Below are positions 42,853 to 50,233 of a stretch of 64,000 bases of DNA, piece by piece. The notes under the pieces are model-generated. The model saw only the letters and a program-made list of their open reading frames with translations. It was not told where the DNA came from and did no database searches. This DNA comes from Deltaproteobacteria bacterium. Its GTDB lineage: Bacteria; Lernaellota; Lernaellaia; JACKCT01. The stretch lies in NCBI GenBank assembly GCA_020633895.1, contig JACKCT010000002.1, positions 434,001 to 498,000 on the forward strand. Reading direction: 5' to 3'. A program made the position numbers and the translations under genes. How positions within the stretch are numbered: the stretch's first letter is position 1; every line of letters starts with the position of its first letter.

Positions 42853-43297
42853 TCCGACTCCCTGCATGTCGTGAGCATCGGGAATAGTATTGGAAGTGTC
42901 AAGAAAATACCTGGAGAAAACCTTGGACGGGGATTCCCGGCCCGAAGTCCTGTAGGCGCGATTGCCGAACCGCCGATCTGCCCGGTATTCAAGCGAAACA
43001 TGCGGTCCTCCGTGTAACCATCCGTTTCGGATGACTTGTTTTCGAATATCCGCTTAGCCTTGTTGATGAGAGTCGGAACGGGCCATGTTATCCGGCGCGG
43101 CTCGCACACCCGAGGATGGGCGACGCGAAATATGGACAGTTCCGTCTCGACACCGATAAGGTCGCCCGACGGGAGCGACGCGGACTTTGCTTGACGAATG
43201 CTTGAACAAAGTGATACGAAATGACCGGATCATAGCATTATTCGAGGCTTAGCGCGTGGCCGGTTGCGCGCCGGTGGATCTAACAGGGGATCTTACG
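42853..43297. other. Divergent intergenic gap, 445 bp
   Basis: The gap lies between the CarH-like gene and a small exported-protein gene. TTGACG at about 43192 with a GATACG 16 nt later is a possible sigma-70 promoter for the rightward gene (weak -10). Open frames here have no start signal. I looked for a cobalamin riboswitch and saw none. Confidence 0.45.
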
Positions 43298-43603
43298 ATG
43301 AAACGCATCGCGGTGATGGGGCTTTTGGTGGCGATGGTCTTCGCGTTGACCGTGGGGACGACGGCGGCCGCCGAGCTGCAACGGATCGACACGTTGATGG
43401 GCAAGATTCTCGAAAAGCACTACGTCGAAACCGACTACGGCAATGTCTATTTCAACCAACGGGACATCAAGCGCCTGGTGCACGCGGCGGCCAAGCTGCG
43501 CAAGACCAAGCTGGGCGACTTCACCACCGATCGCGGCCGCACCGTGGAGGTCTGGGCGTGGAGCTTCGACCGGGGCGCGGTGACGTTGGTCCTCCAGGAC
43601 TAG
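43298..43603 (+). CDS. Small exported protein, unknown function
   Basis: The 101-residue product has a signal peptide (MKRIAVMGLLVAMVFALTVG, cleavage near AAA-EL). The mature part of about 75 residues has a basic middle (QRDIKRLVHAAAKLRKTKLG) and ends with two likely strands (RTVEVWAWSFDRGAVTLVLQD). No Cys. AGGGGA lies 8 nt before the ATG and a terminator follows at 43643, so it is its own unit. No family recognised. Confidence 0.75.
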   Translation: MKRIAVMGLLVAMVFALTVGTTAAAELQRIDTLMGKILEKHYVETDYGNVYFNQRDIKRLVHAAAKLRKTKLGDFTTDRGRTVEVWAWSFDRGAVTLVLQD

Positions 43604-43642
43604 GCGCGTCCGTCGGGTCGGCCCCTCTCGTTTCGTGACTAA

Positions 43643-43669
43643 GCGCGGATCCTTTGGGTCCGCGTTTTT
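43643..43669 (+). terminator. Rho-independent terminator after the small exported-protein gene
   Basis: A stem CGCGGATCC / GGGTCCGCG (one G-T wobble) is followed by five T residues. Confidence 0.85.
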
Positions 43670-43715
43670 GCGTTCGACCGCCGGAGCGTGGATTCGGCGG
43701 AGAAACGGGTAGCCC

Positions 43716-44798
43716 GTGGATCTTCTCCTCCTCCTGTTCGTGGCCGTGCCCTTTGTCGGCGGCGTGACCGCGGCGATGGCCGGCGCTTCGGATCGCTGGC
43801 GCAATCGCCTGTTACGCGAGGCCGGCTTGGCGGCGGCGTTGATCTGCGCGGCGATGATGGGCGCGGTGCTCTATCGCCGATTCTACCTGCCCCTGGGCGC
43901 CGCCCAACTGGTCATCGAGCGCGGCTCCTGGTTCGCCTCCCCGCCGCTGACGGCCCAGTTCGCCCTGCGCATGGACACGGTCTCCGGCGTCCTTTGCGGC
44001 ATCGCCATCGCCTTGGGTTTCCTCGTCCAACTGATGCACCTCATCCGCAAGACCGACGCGCGCATCCGCGCTGCCCATAGCGGCCTGCTGGCGGCCACGT
44101 TGCTGCTGATCCTCGCCGACGACCTGATCGCCGTCGCCGCGGCGGTGATGGCCACCGGACCGCTGATCGCCATCGCGTCGCTGCGTCGCGGGATGGGGGC
44201 CGAGCGGCGCAATCAGTGGCTCGGCGTCATGATCCTGCACGCCCTGGGTAACGCGCTGCTGCTGTTGGGGATCTTCGCCATCTACGGTGCGCTGGGCGCG
44301 TTCGACTATTCGAGCATCGCCCGTCAGATCGCCGGGCGCCCCGCCTCCGACACGCAAGCCATGGTCGGAGCCGTCATGCTCATCGTCGGCATCACCGTGC
44401 GCAGCGGCGCCAACTGGACCGAGTCCTTCGCGCCTTTGGCGGGGGCGGCGTACGTAGGCTATCGCCTTTGGCCGCTGGCCGACCAGGTGCCGCTCAATGT
44501 CCGCTGGATCGTCGGAGCGCTGGCGGTGGCGTGGGCGCTGTTCAGCTTCACCGGTATCGTCAGCCGCGCCCTGGGCGTGGACGCCGAATCGGACGCGGCG
44601 CTGCGTTGGCATCTGTTCGTGGCGACGGCCCGGCGTCGATTGGCCGAATACGGTGGCTACTATGTGCGCCTCGTCGTCGCCACCGCCCAGGTCTCCCAAG
44701 AAGCGCTGGATCGGGCGCTGCACCGTCCCGTCGGCATGGCCGGCGTCTTTGTCGTCGGTGTGTTGGCGGCGCTGATGATCTATCGGCGGGTCGCGTGA
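43716..44798 (+). CDS. NuoL-like membrane protein, shortened and lacking channel residues
   Basis: This 360-residue protein has about ten membrane segments and aligns by eye with NuoL (complex I subunit 5): FALRMDTVSGVLCGIAIALGFLVQLMHL in place of the usual DgLSllf...ihlYS, GVMILHALGNALLLLGIFAIYGALGAFDYSSIA in place of vNriGDfgfllGi, and ITVRSGANWTESFAPLAG where NuoL has KSAQlPLHtWLPDAM. NuoL is normally above 600 residues; here the middle is deleted and the proton-channel Glu (WE motif) and Lys residues are absent. The C terminus resembles the NuoL end. The start is a GTG with only a distant GGAG. The stop overlaps the next start (GTGA). Confidence 0.72.
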   Translation: MDLLLLLFVAVPFVGGVTAAMAGASDRWRNRLLREAGLAAALICAAMMGAVLYRRFYLPLGAAQLVIERGSWFASPPLTAQFALRMDTVSGVLCGIAIALGFLVQLMHLIRKTDARIRAAHSGLLAATLLLILADDLIAVAAAVMATGPLIAIASLRRGMGAERRNQWLGVMILHALGNALLLLGIFAIYGALGAFDYSSIARQIAGRPASDTQAMVGAVMLIVGITVRSGANWTESFAPLAGAAYVGYRLWPLADQVPLNVRWIVGALAVAWALFSFTGIVSRALGVDAESDAALRWHLFVATARRRLAEYGGYYVRLVVATAQVSQEALDRALHRPVGMAGVFVVGVLAALMIYRRVA

Positions 44799-46375
44799 CC
44801 GGGGTGTCCCTGTTGGCCTTTGTCGTGGCGCCGTTCGGCATGGCGGTCGCGAATCTGCCCTTCGGCGCCGCCGACGATCGCCGTCTGCGCGTGGCGACCC
44901 GCGCCGGAATGCTGGTGCTGACCGCGCTGGTTTTGTATCTGTTCACGGTCTATTCCCCCGTGCGCGACCGGCCCGGCAGCCTCTGGCTCACGCACCCGTC
45001 CATCGAGCTGGTGTCGGACTGGATGTGGCGCCTGACCGTGCGCGCCAACGGCGTGGCGCTGTTTTTCCTGACCATCGCGACCGTGACGATCACCTCGTAC
45101 CTGGCCCTGGACACGCAGCACGAACCCCGACGTCGGGCCCTGCTGCTGGGGGCGTACGGGTTCGCGTGCGTCGCGTTGCTGTCGTCGGACCTGTTGGGAT
45201 TTCTCATCGGCCTGGACGGCGCGGGGGCGCTGTATCTGTTCGCGGCGGCGTCGGCATGGCAATCGGGCGACGGCGAGGTCAAGCCGGTCGTCGCCCTCGG
45301 GATGCACTTCGTCGCCAGCGTGCTTTTGTGGGCGGGGGCGTTATCGCTGTATTGGGCGTCGGGCGGCGTGGGTTTTGAGGAAGAGGTGCTTTTCAAATAC
45401 CGCCTGGCCCAGGTGACGAACCCGTCGACGTGGGAGTTTTGGGCCATCGTCGTCGGCCTGGCGATTCGCGTGCCTTTCGCTCCCGCTCAGTTCTGGCTCA
45501 CCGGCCTGCTCTGGCGCGGATCGCCGTCCATCGCGTCGCTGGCCCCGTTGTTCGGCGCGATGCCGGCGGCGTGGGGTTTGCTCAATTTCGTCTGGCCGAT
45601 TTTTCCCGACGAGATGGCGATGTATTCCAAGGCGATCGGCTGGGCCGCCGCGTTGGGGCTGTTGGCGCTGGCGTTCACCGCGATGGTGCTGGTCGACCGG
45701 CGGCGGGCGATCTCGTACGCGGCGGCGGCGTGGCCGTTGGCGGCGATGGTGGGCCTGGTGGCGGGCACGCGTCCGGCGTTCGCGGGGGGCGTAATTCTAC
45801 TGGGCGCCGGGTCGATGGTCTTCGCGATCATCTACTTCGTCTTCGCCTCCCTGCGCGCGCAAGGCGACCCGCCGATGTCTCTGGTCTTCCGCGCGATGCC
45901 GAGGGTGACGTCCTCCCTGGCGTTCGCGGCGCTGGCCTTCGCGGGGGTGCCGGGAACGGCGATTTTCGTCGCGTTGGTGCTCACGCTGGGCGGCGCGTTC
46001 TCCATGGACCCCTGGCTCGCGGGGGCGACGACAATCGGCCTGTCGGCGACGGCCCTGGCGTTGTTGTGGGTGCTGCGCCGCCCGAGCGTGCGGCGAGCCG
46101 CGGTCGCTGATGACGACGCCGAGGCGCCCCAAATCCGCCGCCTGATGTGGCGCGAGACGGCGCCCATCGCCGCGCTGCTGGTGCTGCTGTTGGCGATCGG
46201 CATCTGGCCCGGCTGGACGCTCGACCGCATCAACGCCCCCGTTGACCGACTCTGGGAAGAAACACGGCATCGCCACGATTTGCTCGAACGGGTGCGTCAG
46301 CCCCTGCGCGCGGTGGAGGATCCCTTCGACGCCGACAACGCCCATGACGGCCGGCGCGAGGAGGGCGGGCAATGA
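44795..46375 (+). CDS. NuoM-like (Mrp-antiporter family) membrane protein with substituted channel residues
   Basis: The 526-residue protein has about 13-14 membrane segments and follows NuoM: ARANGVALFFLTIATV-like start, FLIGLDGAGALYLF (Asp where NuoM has the essential Glu of the WE motif), VGLAIRVPFAPAQFWLTGLLWRGSPSIASLAPLFGAM (normally GfaIKvPlfPfHtWLPdAHteAP...LaGvllKmG), DRRRAISYAAAAWPLAAMVG (normally DlKrllAYSSvsHmG) and LAFAGVPGTAIFVALVL (normally GlPGTagFvGEfl). So Glu is Asp, one Lys is Arg, one Lys is lost and the distal Glu is lost. The GTG start overlaps the upstream stop; the next ATG overlaps this stop. Confidence 0.75.
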   Translation: MTGVSLLAFVVAPFGMAVANLPFGAADDRRLRVATRAGMLVLTALVLYLFTVYSPVRDRPGSLWLTHPSIELVSDWMWRLTVRANGVALFFLTIATVTITSYLALDTQHEPRRRALLLGAYGFACVALLSSDLLGFLIGLDGAGALYLFAAASAWQSGDGEVKPVVALGMHFVASVLLWAGALSLYWASGGVGFEEEVLFKYRLAQVTNPSTWEFWAIVVGLAIRVPFAPAQFWLTGLLWRGSPSIASLAPLFGAMPAAWGLLNFVWPIFPDEMAMYSKAIGWAAALGLLALAFTAMVLVDRRRAISYAAAAWPLAAMVGLVAGTRPAFAGGVILLGAGSMVFAIIYFVFASLRAQGDPPMSLVFRAMPRVTSSLAFAALAFAGVPGTAIFVALVLTLGGAFSMDPWLAGATTIGLSATALALLWVLRRPSVRRAAVADDDAEAPQIRRLMWRETAPIAALLVLLLAIGIWPGWTLDRINAPVDRLWEETRHRHDLLERVRQPLRAVEDPFDADNAHDGRREEGGQ

Positions 46376-46992
46376 CGACACGCCGCCTGATCATCACCAT
46401 CGCCGCCGTGGCTGTCGTCGCGGTGCTGTACGCGCTGACGCTGTGGTGCGTCGGCGACCGAATCGCGACGCGGGATATTTGGGTGCCTCGGGTGTATGCG
46501 ATCGCGATGGCCGGGCTGTTTGTCGCGGCGGCGATGCTGGTGGTGCTGCGCGGGCGGGAGGCGGTGCTGTGGGCGTCGGCGGTGGCGGTGGTGTCCCAGT
46601 CCATCGCGATTCTGGCCGTCATCTTACGCCAACCCGGCCACGCGTTGGCGGCGCAGCAGTTGTTCCTGGCCGTGCAGGGCGGGGCGTTCTTTGTCGCGAT
46701 CTGGACGGTGGATCAACAGCCGCTGCCCGGCCGCGTGGACACGTGGATGAACGGGGCGCGGGTGCTGGCGTTGCTCATGATTGCCGCCGCTCCGCCGTTG
46801 CCGGGTTTCTTCGCGCGCGTCGACGTCTTCTCCGCCTTGATGCACGCCGACCTGCCGCGCCTGGCCGTCGCCGTCGCGATCGCGCAGGTGGCCGTGTTCA
46901 TGCGCATGGTGGGGATGGCGCTGGAGCCGCGAGGGGGGCACGAAGTCATACGGGAAACTGCCGCGAATCCGCCAACAACGGCGTCATCCTGA
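46372..46992 (+). CDS. NuoN-like membrane protein fragment-sized subunit
   Basis: This 206-residue protein has six membrane segments. LLMIAAAPPLPGFFARVDVFSALMHADLPRLAVAVAIAQVAVFMRMVGMAL matches the region of NuoN that reads LaGlPPtaGFigKf...; the Lys of that motif is Arg here. NuoN is normally about 480 residues, so only the distal half is present. The last 20 residues run into a dispersed-repeat fragment (AACGGCGTCATCCTGAGCGA), so the present stop lies inside a repeat and the original C terminus may have been replaced. The ATG overlaps the upstream stop, making the three genes one translationally coupled operon. Confidence 0.65.
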   Translation: MTTRRLIITIAAVAVVAVLYALTLWCVGDRIATRDIWVPRVYAIAMAGLFVAAAMLVVLRGREAVLWASAVAVVSQSIAILAVILRQPGHALAAQQLFLAVQGGAFFVAIWTVDQQPLPGRVDTWMNGARVLALLMIAAAPPLPGFFARVDVFSALMHADLPRLAVAVAIAQVAVFMRMVGMALEPRGGHEVIRETAANPPTTASS

Positions 46993-47105
46993 GCGAAGCG
47001 AAGGATCTGGTCACGAACACGCCATTAGGCAAGCGTCGTTTCAAACAACGTACGAGGCGTGCCGGGGTGTACTAGACCCCTCACTACCATTCGGGGCTCT
47101 GATAG
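46980..47105. repeat. Dispersed repeats, overlapping the end of the NuoN-like gene
   Basis: TCATCCTGAGCGAAGCGAAG (46985-47004) is followed by a GGCAAGCGTCGTTTCAAAC segment and by CCCCTCACTACCATTCGGGG (47076-47095) with a GCTCTGATAGG end. The same pieces occur at 18.5, 19.7, 48.5 and 61.0 kb. Confidence 0.8.
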
Positions 47106-47115
47106 GGAAGGCGCC

Positions 47116-48255
47116 CTACATCTCCAACAGCTTCCAGATCACCTCTTTCATGATCTCCGTCGTGCCGCCGCCGATGGCCAGCAGACGCACATCCCGATAG
47201 AGACGTTCGACGCCGAATTCCGTCGCGTAGCCGTAGCCGCCGTGGATCTGGATCGCCTCGCGGCACACCTTTTCGGCGACCTCGGCCGCGAAGTTTTTGG
47301 CAAACGAGACTTCCTTGACCACGTACTCCCCGGCGTTGATGCGCGAGGCGACGTAGTAGTTGTACTGCTTCGCGATCTCGACCTGCATCGCCATGTCGAC
47401 GAGCTTGTGCCGCGTGACCTGGAAAGCGCCGATGGGCCGGCCGAAGGCCTCGCGCTCCTTGGCGTAGGCATAAGCCTTGTCGTAGGCAAGCTGCGCGAAG
47501 GCATGGCCCATGACCGCCAGCATGAGGCGCTCGTTTTGGAAATTCTGCATGATGCCCACGAATCCCGCGCCTTCGCCGCCCAGCAGATTCGCGACCGGCA
47601 CGCGGCAGTCCTCGAAGGTCAATTCGGCGGTGTCCGAGGCGTCCCAGCCCATCTTTTCGATCTTTTTCGACACGGAAAACCCGGGCGTGCCTTTTTCGAT
47701 GACCAACAGGCTCACGCCGTCGTGGCCGTCGCCGCCGGTGCGCACCGCGGTGGTGACGATGTCGGCGCGGCAGCCGCTGGTGATGAAGGTCTTGGCGCCG
47801 TTGACGACGTAATGGTCGCCGTCACGGACCGCGCGGGTTTTGATGCTCGCCACGTCCGAGCCCGCGCCCGGTTCGGTGATGGCCAGCGACGCGATCTTCT
47901 CCCCGGCGAGCACCGGCGGGACGAAGCGCTGCTTTTGTTCCTCGGTCCCCAGGTTGAGGATCGGCGGCACGGCGATGCCGTGGGATCCCAGGCCCGCGAT
48001 CAGGCCCATGCTGCCGCAGCGGCAGATTTCCTCGGTGAATCCGACCACGTGGAAAACATCGCCGTTCGTGCCGCCGTATTCCTCCGGATAGGCGATGCCC
48101 AGCAGGCCTGCGTCGGCGGCTTTTTTGTACAGCTCGCGGGGAAATTCCTGGGCGCGCTCCCATTCGTCGATGTAGGGCAGGATCTCCCGCTCGACGAATT
48201 TCCGCGTCGTATCGCGCAACATCTCGTGCGTGTCGGTGAAGAATTTGGCGACCAT
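47116..48255 (-). CDS. Acyl-CoA dehydrogenase
   Basis: The 379-residue enzyme is a complete FAD-dependent acyl-CoA dehydrogenase: N-terminal helical domain (REILPYIDEWERAQEFPRELYKKAADAGLLGIAYPEEYGG), middle beta domain (SLAITEPGAGSDVASIKTRA; MGWDASDTAELTFEDCRVP) and C-terminal helices (YAKEREAFGRPIGAFQ; IQIHGGYGYATEFGVERLYRD). The catalytic Glu in GYATE is in the position used by medium- and short-chain enzymes. It catalyses the first step of beta-oxidation or amino-acid catabolism. GGAG lies 6 nt before the ATG at 48255. No electron-transfer flavoprotein gene is adjacent; an enoyl-CoA hydratase lies 13 kb away. Confidence 0.95.
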   Translation of the reverse strand: MVAKFFTDTHEMLRDTTRKFVEREILPYIDEWERAQEFPRELYKKAADAGLLGIAYPEEYGGTNGDVFHVVGFTEEICRCGSMGLIAGLGSHGIAVPPILNLGTEEQKQRFVPPVLAGEKIASLAITEPGAGSDVASIKTRAVRDGDHYVVNGAKTFITSGCRADIVTTAVRTGGDGHDGVSLLVIEKGTPGFSVSKKIEKMGWDASDTAELTFEDCRVPVANLLGGEGAGFVGIMQNFQNERLMLAVMGHAFAQLAYDKAYAYAKEREAFGRPIGAFQVTRHKLVDMAMQVEIAKQYNYYVASRINAGEYVVKEVSFAKNFAAEVAEKVCREAIQIHGGYGYATEFGVERLYRDVRLLAIGGGTTEIMKEVIWKLLEM

Positions 48256-48324
48256 CACATCTCCGGCGAATGCATTGGCCCGCATGATGAAAGAAAGCGG
48301 CGTGCCGGGCAAGGAGGTCTTACG

Positions 48325-48590
48325 GATGTTCAGAGCCCCGACCGTCAGGGAGGGATCACGAATCGGCAGGCGCGATCGACCCTGCGTCCGTCAGAGCCGC
48401 GCACGGTAGGAGGCGGTCCAGAACGTTCGATGAGTCGAGACGCTCGACAACCCCTCCTTGATCCACTTCCGCCAAGGCTACGGCGGACAAGCTGGTCGGG
48501 GCTCTGAAAGGACGACGTTGTCTCGAACAACGTTTGAGTTTGACCCCTCATTACCGTTCGGGGCTCTGACGGAGAGGTCGCGACTGCGCG
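48325..48590. repeat. Intergenic gap filled with dispersed repeats
   Basis: The gap holds CAGAGCCCCGACCGTCAGGG (48331-48350), CAGAGCCGCGCACGGTAGGA near 48391, a CTCGACAACCCCTCC segment, CCGCCAAGGCTACGGCGGAC near 48467 and CCCCTCATTACCGTTCGGGG near 48544. The pieces occur in the same relative order and orientation as at 19.6-19.8 kb. No gene is seen. Confidence 0.82.
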
Positions 48591-48594
48591 GCCG

Positions 48595-48627
48595 TAAAAA
48601 AATGGGCGCCCCTTGGGAGAGGGCGCC
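48595..48627 (-). terminator. Rho-independent terminator after the 137-residue protein gene
   Basis: A stem GGCGCCC / GGGCGCC with a 10-nt loop is followed on the minus strand by seven T residues. Confidence 0.88.
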
Positions 48628-48705
48628 TTGAAAAATGTGACGCTGTTCGTGACGTCGTTTGAGCCCGGGAGCGCTCGCGCGTCCCCGAGGACTTGGGTTC
48701 GGATT

Positions 48706-49119
48706 TTAGTCGTCGACCTCGTGGAAATCGATGCGGCGGCCTTCGATGTCCAGGCGGGAGCGTTCTTCCTCGTCGGCGGCGAAGAACTTTTCGAAAAAGA
48801 ACTTCTTGTCCGACTCGGTGATGTTTTCGATGCTCGCGGTGACGCGGCGCTCGCCGGACTTGCGGGGCGAGTAAACCCGCTTGATGCGCGTAACGAAGGG
48901 GACCACCCGGCGGCGGTAGAGGATCTGCTCGTCCTCTTCTTCCTCGTTTTCGCACGGGTTTTTGAAAGAGGCCTTGATGAGCACCACATCGCCGGCGGTC
49001 AGACCGTCGGGCGCCAGGAATTTGCAGGCGGCCTCTTCCATGAGTTCGAAACCGGTAACGGCGATATCCTGCGTCTGAATGTCCTTGAGATGACGGGTGT
49101 TGATCTTGCTGGCTCCCAT
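48706..49119 (-). CDS. Conserved-looking cytoplasmic protein, unknown function
   Basis: The 137-residue protein has no signal peptide. A beta-rich core (INTRHLKDIQTQDIAVTGFELME ... GDVVLIKASFKNPCENEEEEDEQI ... VTRIKRVYSPRKSGERRVTASIENI) is followed by a charged helix (SDKKFFFEKFFAADEEERSRL). The order of strands with an Arg-rich turn is somewhat like a PilZ or similar small barrel, but the RxxxR...DxSxxG motif is not present, so I do not assign it. AGGGG lies before the ATG at 49119. A terminator follows about 80 nt after the stop. Confidence 0.65.
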   Translation of the reverse strand: MGASKINTRHLKDIQTQDIAVTGFELMEEAACKFLAPDGLTAGDVVLIKASFKNPCENEEEEDEQILYRRRVVPFVTRIKRVYSPRKSGERRVTASIENITESDKKFFFEKFFAADEEERSRLDIEGRRIDFHEVDD

Positions 49120-49549
49120 AAATCCCCTCGGCGCATTGACCCGCGTTCGGCGGGTTGTGTCGTGTTGCTCTCGCTCGCCGGCCGTCACGCGCGACGAACG
49201 CGGAGCGAAATATGAGCAACTTGGGTGCCAACTTTTTCCGGCCTGGGTCGAATGTGGCCGATGTGGCGATTTTGGCGTGTTGGGTGCCGTTTAAGCGTTG
49301 AATTCCTTGAGTGTTTTTTTGCGACACTCTCGAAATCCGGTTTCGCCGGTGTCGGAACCACCCCGGCAAATGCTGTCGGAATCCCGGCGATCCACGGGGA
49401 AAGAATTGCTCGGCGTCAAAAAAGCGACAGTGAATCGTCCGAGAACCCGTCCGGATGTTGGCGGGCGGCTTGACATTCGGCGGAGCGGGGTGACGCTAGG
49501 AAAAGACCCGTCGGCGCGGGGCCGGGCGGGCGAATGGAGCGGATGTCCC
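49120..49549. other. Divergent intergenic gap, 430 bp
   Basis: The gap separates the unknown 137-residue gene and the NYN-domain gene. A TTGACA sits at 49470 but no -10 hexamer lies at a proper distance. An open frame runs through the right part of the gap into the NYN gene but has no family-like sequence before the ATG at 49550. Confidence 0.4.
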
Positions 49550-50221
49550 ATGAAATCCCGACTTTACATCGACGGCAACAATATCGTCCGCTCGAACCCT
49601 TCCCTGGCGCTGCTCGAACAGCGGGACGGGGCGGTCGCGGCGCGAGACGAGTTGTTGACGCTCGTGCGCCGCTGGGCGGATCGGCACGGTGATTGGGATG
49701 TGGAACTGGTCTTCGACGGCGGCCGGGACGGGGGCGGCGACGTGGAATTATTCGGGCCGGTGACGGTGCGTTTCGCGTGGGATCGTTCGGCCGACGAATT
49801 GATTCTCGACAGCGCGACGCACGCCGTGAGCCTGGGGGCGCCGGTGCGCATCGCGTCCAGTGACCGGGGCGTGCGGGTTCCCGGCGCGGCCTGGGTGGTG
49901 GCCGAGGATTTCTACGACGAACTCGCGCGCCGACCGAAGGCCGCCAAGCCCGTCGTCGCCGATCAACCGCCGGAGGCACGGGGCTTGGTCGCGCATCTGA
50001 CGGCGGTGGGGCACATCCCGGCATCGGCGAAGGGGGACCGACGTGTCGTCGACGCGCTGGCGGCGGTGTGGGACTACTATGTCCACAGCGGCAAGGCGTC
50101 GGGGAAAGTCGCGAAACAACTGGAGGTGACGCTGCGGGAGGTCACGAAAGTCACGCCCGATCCGGACCCGGAAAAGCAGGTGCTGCGCGCCGTCAAAGCC
50201 TTTCTGGACAAGACGCCCTAA
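49550..50221 (+). CDS. NYN (YacP-like, PIN-fold) domain nuclease
   Basis: The 223-residue protein begins SRLYIDGNNIVRSNPSL, the signature of the NYN/YacP branch of PIN-like nucleases, with later acidic positions in ELVFDGGRD, DRSADELI and ASSDRGV. Four acidic residues in this order usually bind the metal for RNA cleavage. YacP (Rae1) of Bacillus cleaves mRNA at the ribosome; the same role is only a guess here. The C-terminal 80 residues form an extra helical part (DRRVVDALAAVWDYYVHSGKASGKVAKQLEV). GGAG lies about 10 nt before the ATG. Its end is 12 nt from the end of the convergent membrane-protein gene. Confidence 0.8.
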   Translation: MKSRLYIDGNNIVRSNPSLALLEQRDGAVAARDELLTLVRRWADRHGDWDVELVFDGGRDGGGDVELFGPVTVRFAWDRSADELILDSATHAVSLGAPVRIASSDRGVRVPGAAWVVAEDFYDELARRPKAAKPVVADQPPEARGLVAHLTAVGHIPASAKGDRRVVDALAAVWDYYVHSGKASGKVAKQLEVTLREVTKVTPDPDPEKQVLRAVKAFLDKTP

Positions 50222-50233
50222 CCGAAGCTTCCG

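Noticed and set aside
42807-43109. A 100-residue open frame upstream of the CarH-like gene
   Set aside because: No ribosome binding site, mixed composition, and it overlaps the start region of the CarH-like gene in another frame.
42853-43297. A cobalamin riboswitch near the CarH-like gene
   Set aside because: I could not find the B12-box core or a matching stem arrangement.
43716-46992. A working complex I or Mrp antiporter
   Set aside because: Two of three subunits are half length, channel residues are missing, and no other subunit genes are adjacent.
49470-49500. A TTGACA-type promoter before the NYN-domain gene
   Set aside because: No hexamer resembling TATAAT lies 15-19 nt downstream.
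49120-49549. An N-terminal extension of the NYN protein through the open frame from 49298
   Set aside because: The family signature begins right after the ATG at 49550, and the extension has no domain-like sequence or start signal.
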